NCBI GenBank assembly: GCA_037179515.1
Contig: JAXCGZ010015168.1
Coordinates: forward strand, 17,501 to 81,500
DNA length: 64,000 nucleotides
Source: Halocaridina rubra
Taxonomy: Eukaryota > Arthropoda > Malacostraca > Decapoda > Atyidae
Reading direction: 5' to 3'
Shown: positions 23,690-35,330 of the stretch, in pieces
How the letters are laid out: every line of letters starts with the position of its first letter
Numbering within the stretch: position 1 is the first letter of the stretch
Program-made: the position numbers and the translations under genes
The notes under the pieces: model-generated
What the model was told of the DNA's origin: nothing
The model's input: only the letters and a program-made list of their open reading frames with translations
The model's database searches: none

Positions 23690-25060
23690 TACCATATATT
23701 TTACGACAGGTTTTAAGGTCATATTTATTAGAGAGAGAAAAAAGAAGAAGTTCAGTTTAGTTTACGATACCCATTCCATAGCCTACTCCGGGATATCAGT
23801 GTTCCTGGATGGTGCTGCACAAACTCCAAATTTCACTCACTTAAGGTTTCCAAGGCTTCACAATTGAGTTAGAATTGGCTACGTTGGATTACGTTAGTTT
23901 GGTTAGATATTATAAGTACTCACCGCTGCCCACCAGTATCAGTACTTACACACAAAATAATGACTTCCGAGGAAAACAAGTATCAGATTCATTCAAAACA
24001 CATCGAAACTAATCAGAACAAAATGAACTTATCCTATAAAATAGAAGGGGTGCACAAAACGCAGTCTCAAACAAGAATATGCAAAATATGATTTTTCATG
24101 GCTAAGATTTATTTTATGCACCCCTTCCATGGCCTATTCGAGAGCTATTAGTGCCATCACTTACTGAAATGCGCAGCAATGAAGTATAAGAACATAAAAC
24201 ATAAGAACATAAGAATAGAGGACACTGCAATATGCCTACTGGCACACACGAGGCAGCTCCATTTTTGAATTGTATTTTCAGCATGTCTAACCTATTCTAT
24301 TCTACTCTACTTATTTATTCTGTTTTTCTTTTTATGATTTTTCTAATAAGCACTAACCTATTCATACCCACCCTACCTCTGTCATATGTCTATCTAATCT
24401 ACATTTGAAGGTGTCTAAGGTATTGGCATTTACTATCATACTAGGAAGCTTGTTCCATGCATCAGCTACTCTATTACCAAACCAATTTTTACCAATTTCC
24501 CTTCTGAACCTAAATTTATCAAGCTTAAATCCATTATTACGAGTTCTGGTTTGATCATGAATTTTTAAAACTTTATTAATATCTCGTCCTTTTAAGTTAT
24601 GTAAGGTTTCAAATATGAGTTAGGTTAGGTTGATTACATTTGGTTATTTAGGGGTATTATTTTGGAAGAGGGGATCAATGGAATATGAAGCCCCCGGCTA
24701 GCGATGACGTGTTCCCCAAGGTGAGGCTAGGTTAGGCTTGGTTTGCTTTGGTTAGGTTAGGACGTACCAGAAATGTGTTTTTTCCGACACATTTCTTTGT
24801 AATCCCCTCTTCTAAAATTGTACCAATTTAGGTACCCACCGTCGCCCATCAATCCTGCCTTTTTAACACACACAAAAATTAGTTTTCCGAAGAAAACAAT
24901 TATCTGATTACATCAAATAATTGAAATCTATCAGAAAAAAAGTGCAGGGGCGATGCCCCTGATAGGAGGGCTAAAACCGCACACCAACTTTTAACTTTTT
25001 TAATAGTAAGGGTGCACAAAACTATACTTAAGCTGTTTCAACTCCAGTTTGTGAAGGATT
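23690..25060. repeat. complex repeat block with direct and inverted copies
   Basis: A segment ATTCCATAGCCTACTC (23776) recurs as CTTCCATGGCCTATTC (24124). A second segment with GAAGGGGTGCACAAAACG (24048) and its upstream 120 bases recurs at 24830-25035. The word GGGGTGCAC is inverted at 24117-24126. An inverted pair, TTTTGGAAGAGGGGAT (24660) and ATCCCCTCTTCTAAAAT, frames 24655-24820, and a small hairpin CAGGGGCGATGCCCCTG lies at 24944-24960. Several GTTAGGTTAGG words occur. A LINE 3' end (24188-24625) interrupts the block. Confidence 0.55.
24188..24625 (-). pseudogene. 3' end of a CR1/L2-like LINE (second subfamily)
   Basis: On the minus strand one open frame reads HDQTRTRNNGFKLDKFRF, then REIGKNWFGNRVADAWNKLP and NANTLDTFKCRLDRHM before a stop. 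This TRTRxNGxKL ... NxWNxLPxxxVxAxTxxxFKxxLD pattern is the usual C-terminus of CR1/L2-type ORF2. The 3' end is a short tandem tail of TTCTTATG units (about 24190-24220 on the plus strand as CATAAGAA). It is 5'-truncated and carries no RT motif. It differs in sequence from the other CR1-like copies here. Confidence 0.75.
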
Positions 25061-25978
25061 CAGTTATAAAAAAAATTACTACATAAAAAAAATGCTTCGT
25101 TTCCTCAAAGAAAAAAAAAATAGTGAAAATCATGAACTTCAATCAAGATTAACCAAAGATGGCATAACAGCCACATCAAATAAAACAGGAGAAATGGAGG
25201 AATTAAAAGCTTCAGCCAAAGCCTAGATTACTTTGACAGACTGTCCTTAAGAAAAAAAAAACTGAATTACCTTTATTCTCAATGCCAAAGGCGAAGCTTT
25301 TATTGTTGAAAGCCGACGCCTAATCAAAACAATTGCCATTTTTCATCTTCTTCTCTCCTGGTTGTGTAGGACACGAAGCCTCCTGATCAGCAGTTCAATA
25401 TTAGCGCCGTTGCAAAGGCAACACCCCTGGGCCAGAACCTGATTAGTTCCGTCTCAACTATGCAAAGAAAAAAATAAAACAAACAACAGTAAGGTCTGAC
25501 ATTCTTCACCAGAAGCAGTTCTAAATTTTGGAGATTATAGCAGGAAAACAAACGAGAGATAATCATACTAAATACACACTTCAAATCTTGGAATCACACC
25601 CTATGCCTCTTTCTATTTGACTGTTGCATCATATTTAACAGGATGAAGTTGAAGTGACAACCATGTGGAAGGTTCACCTGTAGTAGCATCATGCAACTGA
25701 AAGGAGTTTTACTCTTCAACAAGGAGGAAAGGAATTCTATTATATGATATGGGCCAAAAGTCACTGGTAATCCGCATGCCCTCCCTACCAAGAATACTTC
25801 CATTATACAAAGTGTAAAATTACTCAATAGTTTAAAGTTTTATCTTTAAGATTTTCTATGCGTTGATATATTATTCACTGAGTAAATTTGGGTGATTCCT
25901 AATGCCATTTTAAGGTGTAATATATGTGGCTAATGGTGGTTCTGAGATGTTGAAACTGTGATGTAACTTACTTATGCA
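25061..25978. other. AT-rich stretch without recognised feature
   Basis: There are short poly-A tracts and two frames under 80 codons with no motif. No repeat match was noticed. Confidence 0.4.
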
Positions 25979-26472
25979 GGACCCTTTTGGTTTCCACACG
26001 TGAAGGACTTTAAAAATAGACTGAAAAAGGTTCAAAGACATGATGCGAAGCTGGTGACAAAAATACGTAATTTTAGTTATGAGGAAAGGCTAAGAGAGTT
26101 ATCCTCACCATCACTTGAATTTATAATGAAGAGGGGAATACGGGGATGGTTTTAAATGCCTTCATGGTTCTGAAAGAGTAACCAAGGAGTGAGATTATAA
26201 TATGGGTGGCTTTAGATCTAGAAGTCATAGTTTGAAGCTCCTGGAGAAAATGTCTTTGCAAGATGTTAAGAAGTACTTGTTTAGTGTAAGAATAATTGAT
26301 TATTGGAAGTCGTTAAGCGAGGAAGTAGTTAATGCTTACTGCATGCAAAGTTTTATGGACAAATATGATAAGTATCAATGAAAATGAGAATGAAACCAAT
26401 CAGGAGACAGGGGGGTTACGAACATACGGTTTTTTCCCTTTAAGCACAAAATATCAGCCCCATTACGTAAGC
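25979..26472 (+). pseudogene. CR1-like LINE 3' end, 5'-truncated
   Basis: It begins at ACCCTTTTGGTTTCCACACG, matching GCCCCCTTTTGGAATCCGCA of the copy at 40352-41329, and follows that copy to the 3' end (ATCAGGAGACAGG, then TTCCCTTTAAGCACA). Frameshifts break the frame. A (CTAT)n tract at 26479-26502 lies straight after it. Confidence 0.75.
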
Positions 26473-26478
26473 ACATCT

Positions 26479-26502
26479 ATTTATCTATCTATCTATCTAT
26501 TC
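26479..26502. repeat. (CTAT)n microsatellite at LINE end
   Basis: About six CTAT units follow the LINE 3' end. Confidence 0.85.
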
Positions 26503-26599
26503 CGGTAGATGGTATACAAAAGCTAAATGCCCTTATTATATTCCTCACAGAAAATGTTGTAGATCTGTACAGATTGTTTTTTAAAATGGTCCTCATATC

Positions 26600-26815
26600 G
26601 AAATCTTTACCTGAGACTTTTTCTTATGACTTTATACCTACCACGGGCAGGACATCCTCGACGATATATATTCCATGAGTAACACCCACTGATCACTTTT
26701 TCCAACCGGTGTCTCATTCTAAATTTTTCCGATATCCAAAACATTATTTGTGAAAAACAGATGGAATAGTGATGGTTCACATCCCTCCCTATCCTTTGTT
26801 CTTGCCAGAACATGT
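26600..26815 (-). pseudogene. short CR1-like endonuclease fragment
   Basis: The reverse complement has ATAATGTTTTGGATATC and then CACCGGTTGGAAAAAGTGAT, lining up with the endonuclease end of the copy at 27311-33215 (DNVLDI ... GNSDH region). It is very decayed; the SDH motif is reduced to SDQ. Confidence 0.45.
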
Positions 26816-26879
26816 AAATTCAAAATTTCTTGTACACAATGTAGAAATTTTGCTTCAAAAGAATCCTCTTTACAACTTG

Positions 26880-27070
26880 GATAAAAACTTTATTTCCATT
26901 TCAATACAATGGGTATTCGTCAGCCAGGGCAAGCCCCAACCTCCCACTGTGGTGTCCAACCACAGCAGTTCCTGCCAGTAAACAGCTTAAACTCTCGGTC
27001 TTGGACGGGAACCGATCTTTCGACCTCGTGAATGCGAAGCCAGCACGTTACCACTGTACTAGCCAGCAGG
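26880..27070 (-). repeat. SINE family A, copy 2, subtype with alternative 3' end
   Basis: It is nearly identical to copy 1 at 22226-22405 over the shared body, including the ATACCCATTGTATTGAAATG end and the AATAAAGTT tail, and has the same tRNA-like head. Confidence 0.8.
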
Positions 27071-27176
27071 CATAAGGTTTATTCAAGACTATTTTTGCTG
27101 TTCAGAATCTCCCATAATTAATATGCTACAATTTCTCTGTCGTGCATTGTTTAAAATTTATATCTATATCAACTAG

Positions 27177-27236
27177 AAGGCAACCGTATTAGCCCTTGGT
27201 AGAAAAGGGAGTCCGTGACGTAAAACCGGAACAATC
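27177..27236 (+). repeat. SINE-like family B, 3' fragment
   Basis: AAGGCAACCGTATTAGCCCT and GTAGAAAAGGGAGTCCGTGA match the 3' third of the copies at 44835 and 60425. The tRNA-like part is missing. Confidence 0.75.
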
Positions 27237-30140
27237 AACTAGTGTATCCATAGTCCTTGCCTCATACACATCTAGTCTTTATTGATTACTTGTTGGGTTA
27301 TAAATAACTGGTATGTATATATGTATGTATATACCTAATTGTAATTACCTAACTATGTTTACGGGAAAGAGACCCATGCTCAAAGCTCCCTCGTCTCAAG
27401 GTCGGTTTCATATTTATATTCAAAACTACTTATTATATTTATCCTTAAAACTATGAACTGTGTTAGCATTAACTACCTTCTCGCTTCGCGAATTCCAAAC
27501 ATCAACAATATTTACTCTAAAAAGGTCCTTCCATACATCCTGTAAAGAAATTTTCTTACGAATCTTCAAACTATGTCCTCTAGTTCTAGAGCTATCCATA
27601 TAAAAATAAATATACCTATCCACTCTGTCAAAACCATAAAGGACTTTAAAAACCGTCACCATATCCCCCTCATTCTTTTAGCTTCGAGTGATGGTAAGTC
27701 TAATTCCCTCAACCTCTCCTCAACACTGAGATTGGGTATTTCTGGCAGAAGATTATTGGCATGTCTTTGAACTTTTTACAGCTTATTCTCTTCCTCAAGT
27801 ACTTATTCCTAAAAGAGGCTGCATATTCATGTTTTGGACTCACATAAGTTACATAAGTATTCCTGAAGATTTCCATGTCCATGCGTCTGATGCCTACCCT
27901 TACATTTGCTAAGACAGCATATGCTCCCCTTACTATGCCATTTGCACGCATTACCGGAGACCTTTGTACCCAATCTCATTACCTTATATTTTGAAGTATT
28001 GAAATTCATTAGCCACTTTTCTGACCACTCACAGATTATTTGGGTCCTGCTGAAGTTCTCTACAATTGCTCTCGTCTATTACTTTCTTCACAATCTTTGC
28101 ATCATCTGCAAACATATTCAAGAATGAATTTACAGACTCTGGTAGGTCATTTACGTATACAAGGAACAAAAGTGGCCCTAAGACTGAACCCTTTGGAACC
28201 CCACAACTAACCCTTCTCCAATCAGACACTGAGCGTCTTACTATAACCCTCTGTTCCTTTCCTTCTAAGTAGGTTTTTATTAATTCCAAGACATTTCCAT
28301 ATATTCTCGACATTATTTGCAGATTCTTAATAAGTCTCCCATATGGGACTGTATCAAATGCCTTCTGAAATTCTAGCAATATGCAATCTGCCCAACCCTC
28401 TCATTCCAGTAAGATCCGGCTCATCTCATCATAAAATTCTAATAAGTTTGTTACTGTTGATGTGCCTTCTCTGAAGCCATGCTCTCTCACTGACAAAAAG
28501 TTGAAGGATTCCATTTCTTAATAGTTTCTCGATAACTTTGCAAACTATGGTGGTCAAAGAAACAGGTCTATAGCTTAGAGCTGTATCCCTCCTTCCCCTT
28601 TTCAAGATAGGTACCACATTCCCTTGTTTCCAGCTTCTTGGAATCTCCACAGATTCCAGCGACTTTTCACACATGATGCATAGTGCAACTGATATTGGTT
28701 TAGCTCATCTCTTAAGTATGTAAGGGGATATATCAACAGGACCTGTAGCTTTATGGCTATCCAACTCCATCAGTGCTTTGTATACCTCGGTGGCTGAAAA
28801 GAAGATGTTCTCTAATACCGGCCCATGATCTACTATCTCTGCACTTTGAGGGGATGGGGTATTTTCTGCTGTAAATACTGAATGAAACTCATTATTCAGT
28901 TCTTCGCAGGCCTCTTCATTTGTCTTAGCGATGCTTGCATCCACTCTCTTTAACTTTAAAACCTGTTCTTTGACCTTCACTTTCCTCTGATAAAGCTGTG
29001 GAAAAGTTTGGGATTTTCTTTCGCCTCTCTTCTTTTACTTAGGTAATCATTTCTTGCATTTATGTTATTTCTCCTCCTATGCCTTTTCCAGAAGTTGACT
29101 CTCCAACTCTTAGCTCTCTTATACTCATTATTGAACCATGTATCTCTGGCATGAATAACTCTTATTTTGGTCGAAAGTATGGAACAAGTAACTATTCCCA
29201 TATGCCTCACAAAAGATTTCATATATTTCGTTTACAGCTATGTTGTGAAATAAGGTACTCCAGTCTATAACTGCAAAAAACTTGTTTATTTTGTTGTAAT
29301 CTCCTTTTGGATAGTTCATCCTCATGTTCTTCTCAGTGCCCCTACTTTCAGGCAGACCATTTTAAATGATTTACTCCATTAACAACACACAGTGGTCACT
29401 ATTTCCAATTCGTGTTTTATAATTTTCTTTTTTTTTAATATCCAACACATTATCTGTGAATACTAGATCATGAACAGCACTTGGGCACTTTCCTCCCTAA
29501 CCTCCTCCTCCTATCTGAAACCCAGTTGTCTATACATGCTTCCACTGACCCTTTCCAAATCTCCCACTATAATCTGCATACTCGTTTTCGTTCCAAAGGT
29601 GGGGTCTGTGCTTACTGCAACATTAACACTCCTACTGTGAGGCTCATGGACCTTGAATCTCCTGACTTTGATGTTCTCTGGCTAAAAGTCTATCTCTCCA
29701 CTACCACTATCATCCTTTGCTTCTGCTACTGTTCTCCAAACTCCACCGAGTTTGTGTCTTTCGCTGAATATCTCTCCTCGTGCCATGAATCCTTGCTATC
29801 TTCTCACCCACATGCTGAAGTTCTCTACATTGGAGACTTCAATGTACACCACAGTGAGTGGTTTCATTCTTCTCACACTGATGTGGGAGGAAGCGAGGCT
29901 CTTGCTTTCTCTATTACTCACGATCTGGAGCAAATTATCAAACATCCTACTCGCGTTCCTGATCATCACGAACATGCTGCAAACACTCTTGACCTATTTT
30001 TTACTTCTAACCCTTCAAACTACTCTTATTCTGTGCTTTCCCCTCTTGGTAAATCTGACCATTCCATGATCTCTGTCTCTTCCATTTTCGCTCCCCCACC
30101 ACCAATCCCTCCTACTCAACGCTGCCTTTGGTACTTCGAG

Positions 30141-30143
30141 TGA
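30141..30143 (+). other. premature TGA in the nested LINE ORF
   Basis: It lies between the endonuclease domain and the RT in frame with both sides, so it is a point change rather than a frameshift. Confidence 0.85.
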
Positions 30144-30947
30144 ACCCAATATGAAAATTTGCGTAACTTCCTCTTTGACTTCCCATGGGATGACTACTGC
30201 TTTCAGTCCCGCAACCCTGATCGGGTAGCTGTAAAAGTTGCCGAGATCGTGACCGCGGGAATGGAGGCGTACATCCCCTCTTCTACTAAAACTTTCTCTC
30301 CCCCTAAACCTTGGTTTGACCGTGCCTGCTCCATGGCTATCCAGGCTAGGAATCAGGCTCACCGATCTTACCAAGCCTCTCCTTCCAATTTAACTCGCTC
30401 TGCTTTTATTATAGCTAGGAATCACTGCACAGCTCAGATTCGAAGGTCTAAGGCTTCCTTTATAAGAAGGAAAGTTGATAACCTTAACTCCTTTCCCACT
30501 GACAAATGCTTCTGGTCCTTAGCCAAAAACCTCTTCAAAAACTTCTGTAACTCAAGCTTTCCCCCTCTCATTCGTTCTGATGGTTCTATAGCTTGCTCTC
30601 CCACTGACAAAGCCACTCTCTTTGGCTCTCATTTTTCTGCCAACTCTTCTATCAACGATTCCAGCGCACCTGTTCCTCAGTCTTTTCCCCTCTCTAACCC
30701 TATGCCCTCCCTTATCCTTTCTTCACCCAAAGTTCATAAGGTTCTTCGCTCACTAAAGACAAACAAGGCATCTGGTCCCGATGGTATCCCTGCAAGGTTC
30801 CTTACGGAGTTTGCAGATGAACTGGCTCCCGTGCTTTGCCGTCTTTTTTGCCTCATTCCGTCAACCAGTATCTATCCTTCATCTTGGAAGCATGCTCTAG
30901 TTCAACCTGTTCCTAAGAAGGGTGACCGCTCTATTCCTTCTAACTAC

Positions 30948-30950
30948 TGA
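30948..30950 (+). other. premature TGA in the RT (SNY-stop-PIAL)
   Basis: Related RTs read NYRPI here. An Arg CGA to TGA change at a CpG explains the stop, and both sides remain in frame. Confidence 0.85.
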
Positions 30951-33231
30951 CCTATTGCTCTAACCTTCTCTATTGCTAAAGTTTTTGAAACTTTGCTCAA
31001 TGCTCACTTCTTGAAACGCCTTGAATCTAACTCACTTATCTCCGATCACCAGTACGGCTTCCACAAGGCAAGATCCACAGGTGATCTCCTGTCCTATCTT
31101 ACTCATGTATGGTCATCTTCTCCGAGGAACTATGGGGAATTCTTTGTCGTCACCCTTGATATCTCTAAGGCTTTTGACAGAGTATGGCACAAGGCTCTGT
31201 TGGCCAAACTCCCTGCCTATGGTTTTACCCCTTCTTTCTGTTCTCTGATTTCCAGTTTTCTTACTGACCGTTCTATATCTGTAGTTGTTGATGGCGCGAC
31301 ATCTAGCCCTTTCTCTGTTTCCAGTGGTGTTCCACAGGGCTCTGTTCTTTCACCTACTCTCTTCCTTCTCTTCATCAATGATCTTCTACAATCCCCATCT
31401 TCCTCTCTTCTTCATGCCTTAGCCGATGATTCTACCCTTCACTTTTCCTCTGCCTTTTCTTCACAACCTTCATCTGTTACACGTAATCAATCTCGTATCA
31501 CTCTTTCTTCTACTCTTAACTCTGATTTGCAGAGAGTATCTGAATGGGACACTCAAAATTTAGTTAAATTCAATGCCTCCAAGACACAGTTTCTGGCTAT
31601 CTCTTCATCTTCTTCTCCTCCTGATAACCCTATTGTCTTCGAAACTAATGAAATTTACCCTCTTAACTCTATCAATATATTAGGAATCCATATAGCCTCT
31701 AACTTGTCTTGGAGGAATCACATAATCCAAATTTCTAAATCTTCATCCAAAAAATTGGGGTTTTTGTTTCGTTTTCGTTATTACTTTTCCTCATTGCAGT
31801 TACTTAAAATTTACAAAGGTCTTATCTGCCCCTGCTTAGATTACTGCTCACACATCTGGGGTGCTTCTTCCTTTACTTATCTTCTTGATAGGGTTGAATC
31901 TAAGGCAGTCAGACTCATTAATGAACCTTCTCTTACTTCTAACCTGGATTCTCTCTCTCTTCACCGTAAGGTATCTTCCCTTTCACTTTTCTATCGCTAC
32001 TACTTCCATCGCTGCTCTAATGAGTTGGCAAGTTGCATCCCTCCTCCACTGCCGAGGCCACGTAACACTCGCCAAGCGGCCTCATCTCACAGGTACTGTG
32101 TGGAGATTTGTAGCTCGCGGATTGGTCGGTGCAGCGACTGCTTCTTCCCATCTACTTCCAGACTCCGGAACTCTCTTCCTCCTTCTGTCTTTGCTAATTC
32201 TTATGACCTTTCATCCTTCAAAAAGCAGTTCTATCGTCATCTCAGAGCCTAGTCCTCCATATCTCAGGGTCCTCTTTACTTTGACTGTTTTTTTTCTGTC
32301 TGTCATTTTCCTTTGTGTGACATTACCTCATCTCTGTCTTGCCCTTAACCTTTTTCTTTTCCTTCGTCTTGGTATTTTCTCGTGCCCGGGCCTTTGTTGA
32401 TGAGGGCAGTTTCTGCCTGTCCCGGTGTTACACTCTTAAAAAAAAGAAAAAAAAAAGCGGCGATGGCTCATCCCCACCCCTGGCCCTCCTTGGTTCTAAT
32501 ACATGTTGGCGTAGGCAATTTCCTTGTATGCAATATAGGAATCTTGTACTAAATGAATCATTAACACTGTGCAGGTCAAGATTTGTCCAATTTATCTCTC
32601 TATGACTAAAATCTCTCATAATCAAGATCCTATGCTCTCTTTCCCGTGCGATGTTATGGCTTCGATAGTATCTATATGACTTTCCTCATAAACCATTTGC
32701 CTATGTTGATTCCTTTGTGGGTTATATACAACAGTTTTCATGATGCTCTCTGACCTGGAATTTATGCGAGCAACAAGAAAATCCTTGTATTCACTTACTA
32801 TAGCAAAGTTTATTTCTTCAACCTTTCACTTATGAGAAATGTTATCCCTCATCCAATCCTCTCAGATCTTTTATTCCTTAATATTCTGAAATCCTTAGAA
32901 TAACTATGACACTATATATGCCCTCACTTAACTTAGTCTCTGTAACCGCTATTATATCTGCCTTATTGTTTTGAAGCCTATCCTTCAAGTTTACTACCTT
33001 ACCAGCTACTCCATCAACAATTGTGTACAGCAATCTTAATAAGGCTGCATCCCCTGATCTCCTAGAGTTATCTTCTTTATTTCCCCTTTGTCTGGAAGAG
33101 CTCTGAAACAAAAAATTTTCTTATCTTATTCATTTCTTTCCTCATTTGAACTTCCAGCTTCTTGAAAAAAGCTTTAGAGTCTTTCCATCTTTTCCTCTGT
33201 TCCATATGGTCTAATGAACACTGTTCTGAAT

Positions 33232-33572
33232 GTATGTATGCATGCATGCATTTATCTAATTGTGCTCATGAGAAAGAGCCCAATAATCGTATCTCCCCGT
33301 CTCCTGACCGGCTTAATCTTTTCCTCATAGACGTTTTTATCTACCCCTAAAACTATGAATGGACTTACTATTTTCTGTTTCTTTATTTACTGATATCCAA
33401 GTATCAAGTGTTCTTACACTATAAAAGAGTAAACCTTCCTTACATCCAGTACAGAAGTTTTCTTACAGAGCTTATAACTATTTCCTCTATTTCTAGTCTG
33501 AAGCTTCACAAGAAAAAATATTTGCAGGATGCTAGGAAGTACTTTATTAGTTTAAGAATAATTGGTAATTAT
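33232..33572 (-). pseudogene. CR1-like LINE 3' end with head-to-head inverted 5' piece
   Basis: From 33495 down to about 33245 the minus strand follows the CR1-like 3' end (TCTAGAAATAGAGGAAATAG, then CAGGAGACGGGGAGATACGA, then a CATGCATACATAC tail). From 33496 to about 33572 the plus strand carries the same family part (GAAGCTTCACAAGAAAAAA, TTGCAGGATGCTAGGAAGTA). The two pieces meet head to head at 33495/33496 and cover overlapping parts of the element. Twin priming or two separate insertions could explain this. Confidence 0.7.
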
Positions 33573-33872
33573 TTTTATTTATGACTGCAACACCAGGAGG
33601 CAATGAAAATTGCCCTCATCGGGCTTGGGCACGAAGAAAACAAAGCAAAGAGAAACAGAGTTGGGGCGTGTTGTGACTTGTCAGATGTGAAAGGAAAGAT
33701 GTTTAACGAATATCAAAGAATATTTGAAGTTGATGTACCCATAGAAAAAGAGCCTCACCTGATGGATGACTTAACATCGAACTGTCCTGGACAGTCCTAC
33801 GTAAGTCCAATGAACCATCAGTTTTAGTATCGTAAAGTGCGTCTGATGCCAAGGCCCAGCCTAATGCACACT
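33573..33872 (-). repeat. chimeric SINE-like element D, copy 2
   Basis: On the minus strand it starts near TAGGCTGGGCCTTGGCATCA, has ACTGTCCAGGACAGTTCGAT, and ends CCGATGAGGGCAATTTTCAT plus GCCTCCTGGTGTTGCA. It abuts the inverted LINE piece at 33572. Confidence 0.75.
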
Positions 33873-33883
33873 GGGATTCTCTA

Positions 33884-33942
33884 AATACATACATACATAC
33901 ATACATACATACATACATACATACATACATACATACATACAT
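33884..33942. repeat. (ATAC)n microsatellite
   Basis: About 14 units next to the 5' end of D copy 2. Confidence 0.95.
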
Positions 33943-33976
33943 TCCACAAAGGAATCTACATGCATGTATGTATGTA

Positions 33977-33977
33977 T

Positions 33978-34064
<87 letters not shown>
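33977..34064. repeat. (GA)n microsatellite
   Basis: A GA array with one phase slip (GGAG) at about 34000. Confidence 0.95.
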
Positions 34065-34067
<3 letters not shown>

Positions 34068-34624
34068 GGACTTCTCTTGGCACTCTTCATAAATCTAGAT
34101 TAAGGAGTTAATCTGTCGCAATCTGACTTTGATTCATTCCTCTGTTGGGTCATATTTTATCTTTGTGGCTCTATTGTTTGTTGTTTTGACCAACTTTGAT
34201 ACCTGGAGTAATATTGCTCTGATTTATGAGGTTTTCTAGCCTGGTATGACAATAAATAGCCAATTTACAACAGAACAGAGAGCAAATTTCAAAGTTGGAT
34301 ATGATTTAAAATGCTTTGAAGTTTCTGAGTAAATTTGAGGAACTATTGCTCGCTATAATTACCGAATTATCTTTAAACTTCTGACTTGAATTTCTTAAGC
34401 CTCTATTACACGGTCGCATTTTCCTGCGATATATTTTAAGATTCTTAAAATAGTTTTATCTTAAGCAAAATTCCATTGTACTTTTTATATGCAACTAAAG
34501 AATAAGATTAACACAAAATCATATATAAATATGAAAACTGGTTTTAAACATAATTTTTAAAACATTTGATGGAATAAATTATATTTTTCTTTTTATCTAC
34601 AACTGAATAATATAAGTATATTTA

Positions 34625-34628
<4 letters not shown>
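34065..34628. other. AT-rich stretch without recognised feature
   Basis: No reading frame or repeat match. Confidence 0.4.

Positions 34629-34706
<78 letters not shown>
34629..34706. repeat. (TA)n microsatellite
   Basis: A pure TA array of about 39 units. Confidence 0.95.
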
Positions 34707-34709
<3 letters not shown>

Positions 34710-35096
34710 AATGGTATACATACAATGCTTTGTCGTTGAAATTAAGATGTAAAAAAAAAAAACCGATGCAGCGGGGAAAAATGTGACCGTGAAATAGAAG
34801 CCTTGGCTTTTTACTGATGTCCTTTGTTTACAATGGAGACAAAGGGTTGTGTAAACACAATACGTTACATGATCTATAATTCTTGATGCTTCCTACACGG
34901 AAATAGTTCTTTGAAAATTTCTTGCCGAAGCCTTTATATTTTCGATATTCTTATAGATTAGTCAGTTCATTTAACCCAAAATCATTATTTTCTAATTGAC
35001 AGAAAAGTTGTGTGATAAAAAGAACCTCTTTCAGTATCCAGGAGATAGGTTTCGCACCTGAGCAGTTACAATTAGGTAATCACAGTTTTTGAAAGC
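34707..35096. other. stretch without recognised feature
   Basis: Nothing supported beyond a short poly-A run near 34751. Confidence 0.4.
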
Positions 35097-35106
35097 TCAT
35101 TGTGAT

Positions 35107-35330
35107 GAGCCTCCTGGCTAGTACAGTGGTAACCCGCTGGCCTCGCATTCGCGAGGGTGACGAATCGCGCCTCGTCTAGGCAAGAAAGTTTTAGCCGTTT
35201 ACTGGTGAGGTTACTGCTGTGGCTAGGCACCACAGTGGGGGGTTGGTGCCTGTGCCGACTGGCAACCGCCCTACGGGTCCTACATGACCCGTTCCACCCA
35301 TCCGTGTGTGGAGAATCTAAAACACCAACA
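35107..35330 (+). repeat. SINE family A, copy 3, with 10-bp target duplication
   Basis: The tRNA-like head GGCTAGTACAGTGGTAACCC is followed by the body GTTACTGCTGTGGCTAGGCA and the 3' end CCGTTCCACCCATCCGTG plus GGAGAATCTAAAACACCAAC. TCATTGTGAT is present at both 35097-35106 and 35331-35340, which fits insertion by LINE machinery. Confidence 0.85.

Larger units (their letters stand above)
29468..32456 (+). mobile_element. jockey-like LINE inserted in the CR1-like LINE; ORF2 with two TGA stops
   Basis: A single frame runs from about 29481 to 32252, broken only by in-frame TGA at 30141-30143 and 30948-30950. The first part is an AP-type endonuclease with SETQL (residues 12-16), GDFN (118-121) and SDH (192-194). 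The second part leads into the RT (KASGPDGIPARFL, WKHALVQPVPKKGDRSIPSNY). The third has LDISKAFD (55-62), GVPQGSVLSP (112-121), LADD (143-146) and a C-terminal domain ending SFKKQFYRHLRA. The 5' end is cut inside the endonuclease, so no ORF1 is present. The 3' UTR ends GCCTGTCCCGGTGTTACAC and a short A-rich tail (32438-32456). Its good preservation inside a ruined host element makes it the younger insertion. Placement in the jockey group is by motif style only. Confidence 0.85.
27311..33215 (-). pseudogene. CR1-like LINE, long but broken copy, split by a nested LINE
   Basis: In minus-strand order: a charged stretch (FFKKLEVQMRKEMNKIRK, near 33150); an endonuclease start with NNKADIIAVTETKL (33111-32878); REINW and ARGGDEPS (32625-32457); then the nested element 32456-29468; then HDLVFTDNVLDI and GNSDH (near 29440-29360). 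A linker follows (29222-28977), then RT parts: HKATGPVDISPYIL (28705-28980), VEIPRSWKQGNVVPI and SYRPVSLTT (28429-28674), FQKAFDTVPYGRL, GVPKGSVLGPLLF and FADD (28029-28379). The C-terminus has SRTRGHSLK and VVNANTVHSFKDKY (27426-27662). Many frameshifts and a change in the GDFN motif show it is dead. The 3' end runs into a TATG-rich tract (27311-27334). It is about 2.9 kb without the insert. Confidence 0.85.

Noticed and set aside
24615..24770. GTTAGGTTAGG words as interstitial telomere
   Set aside because: Only two or three TTAGG-like units occur in a row and they are scattered in a repeat block. That is too short for an arthropod (TTAGG)n telomere remnant.
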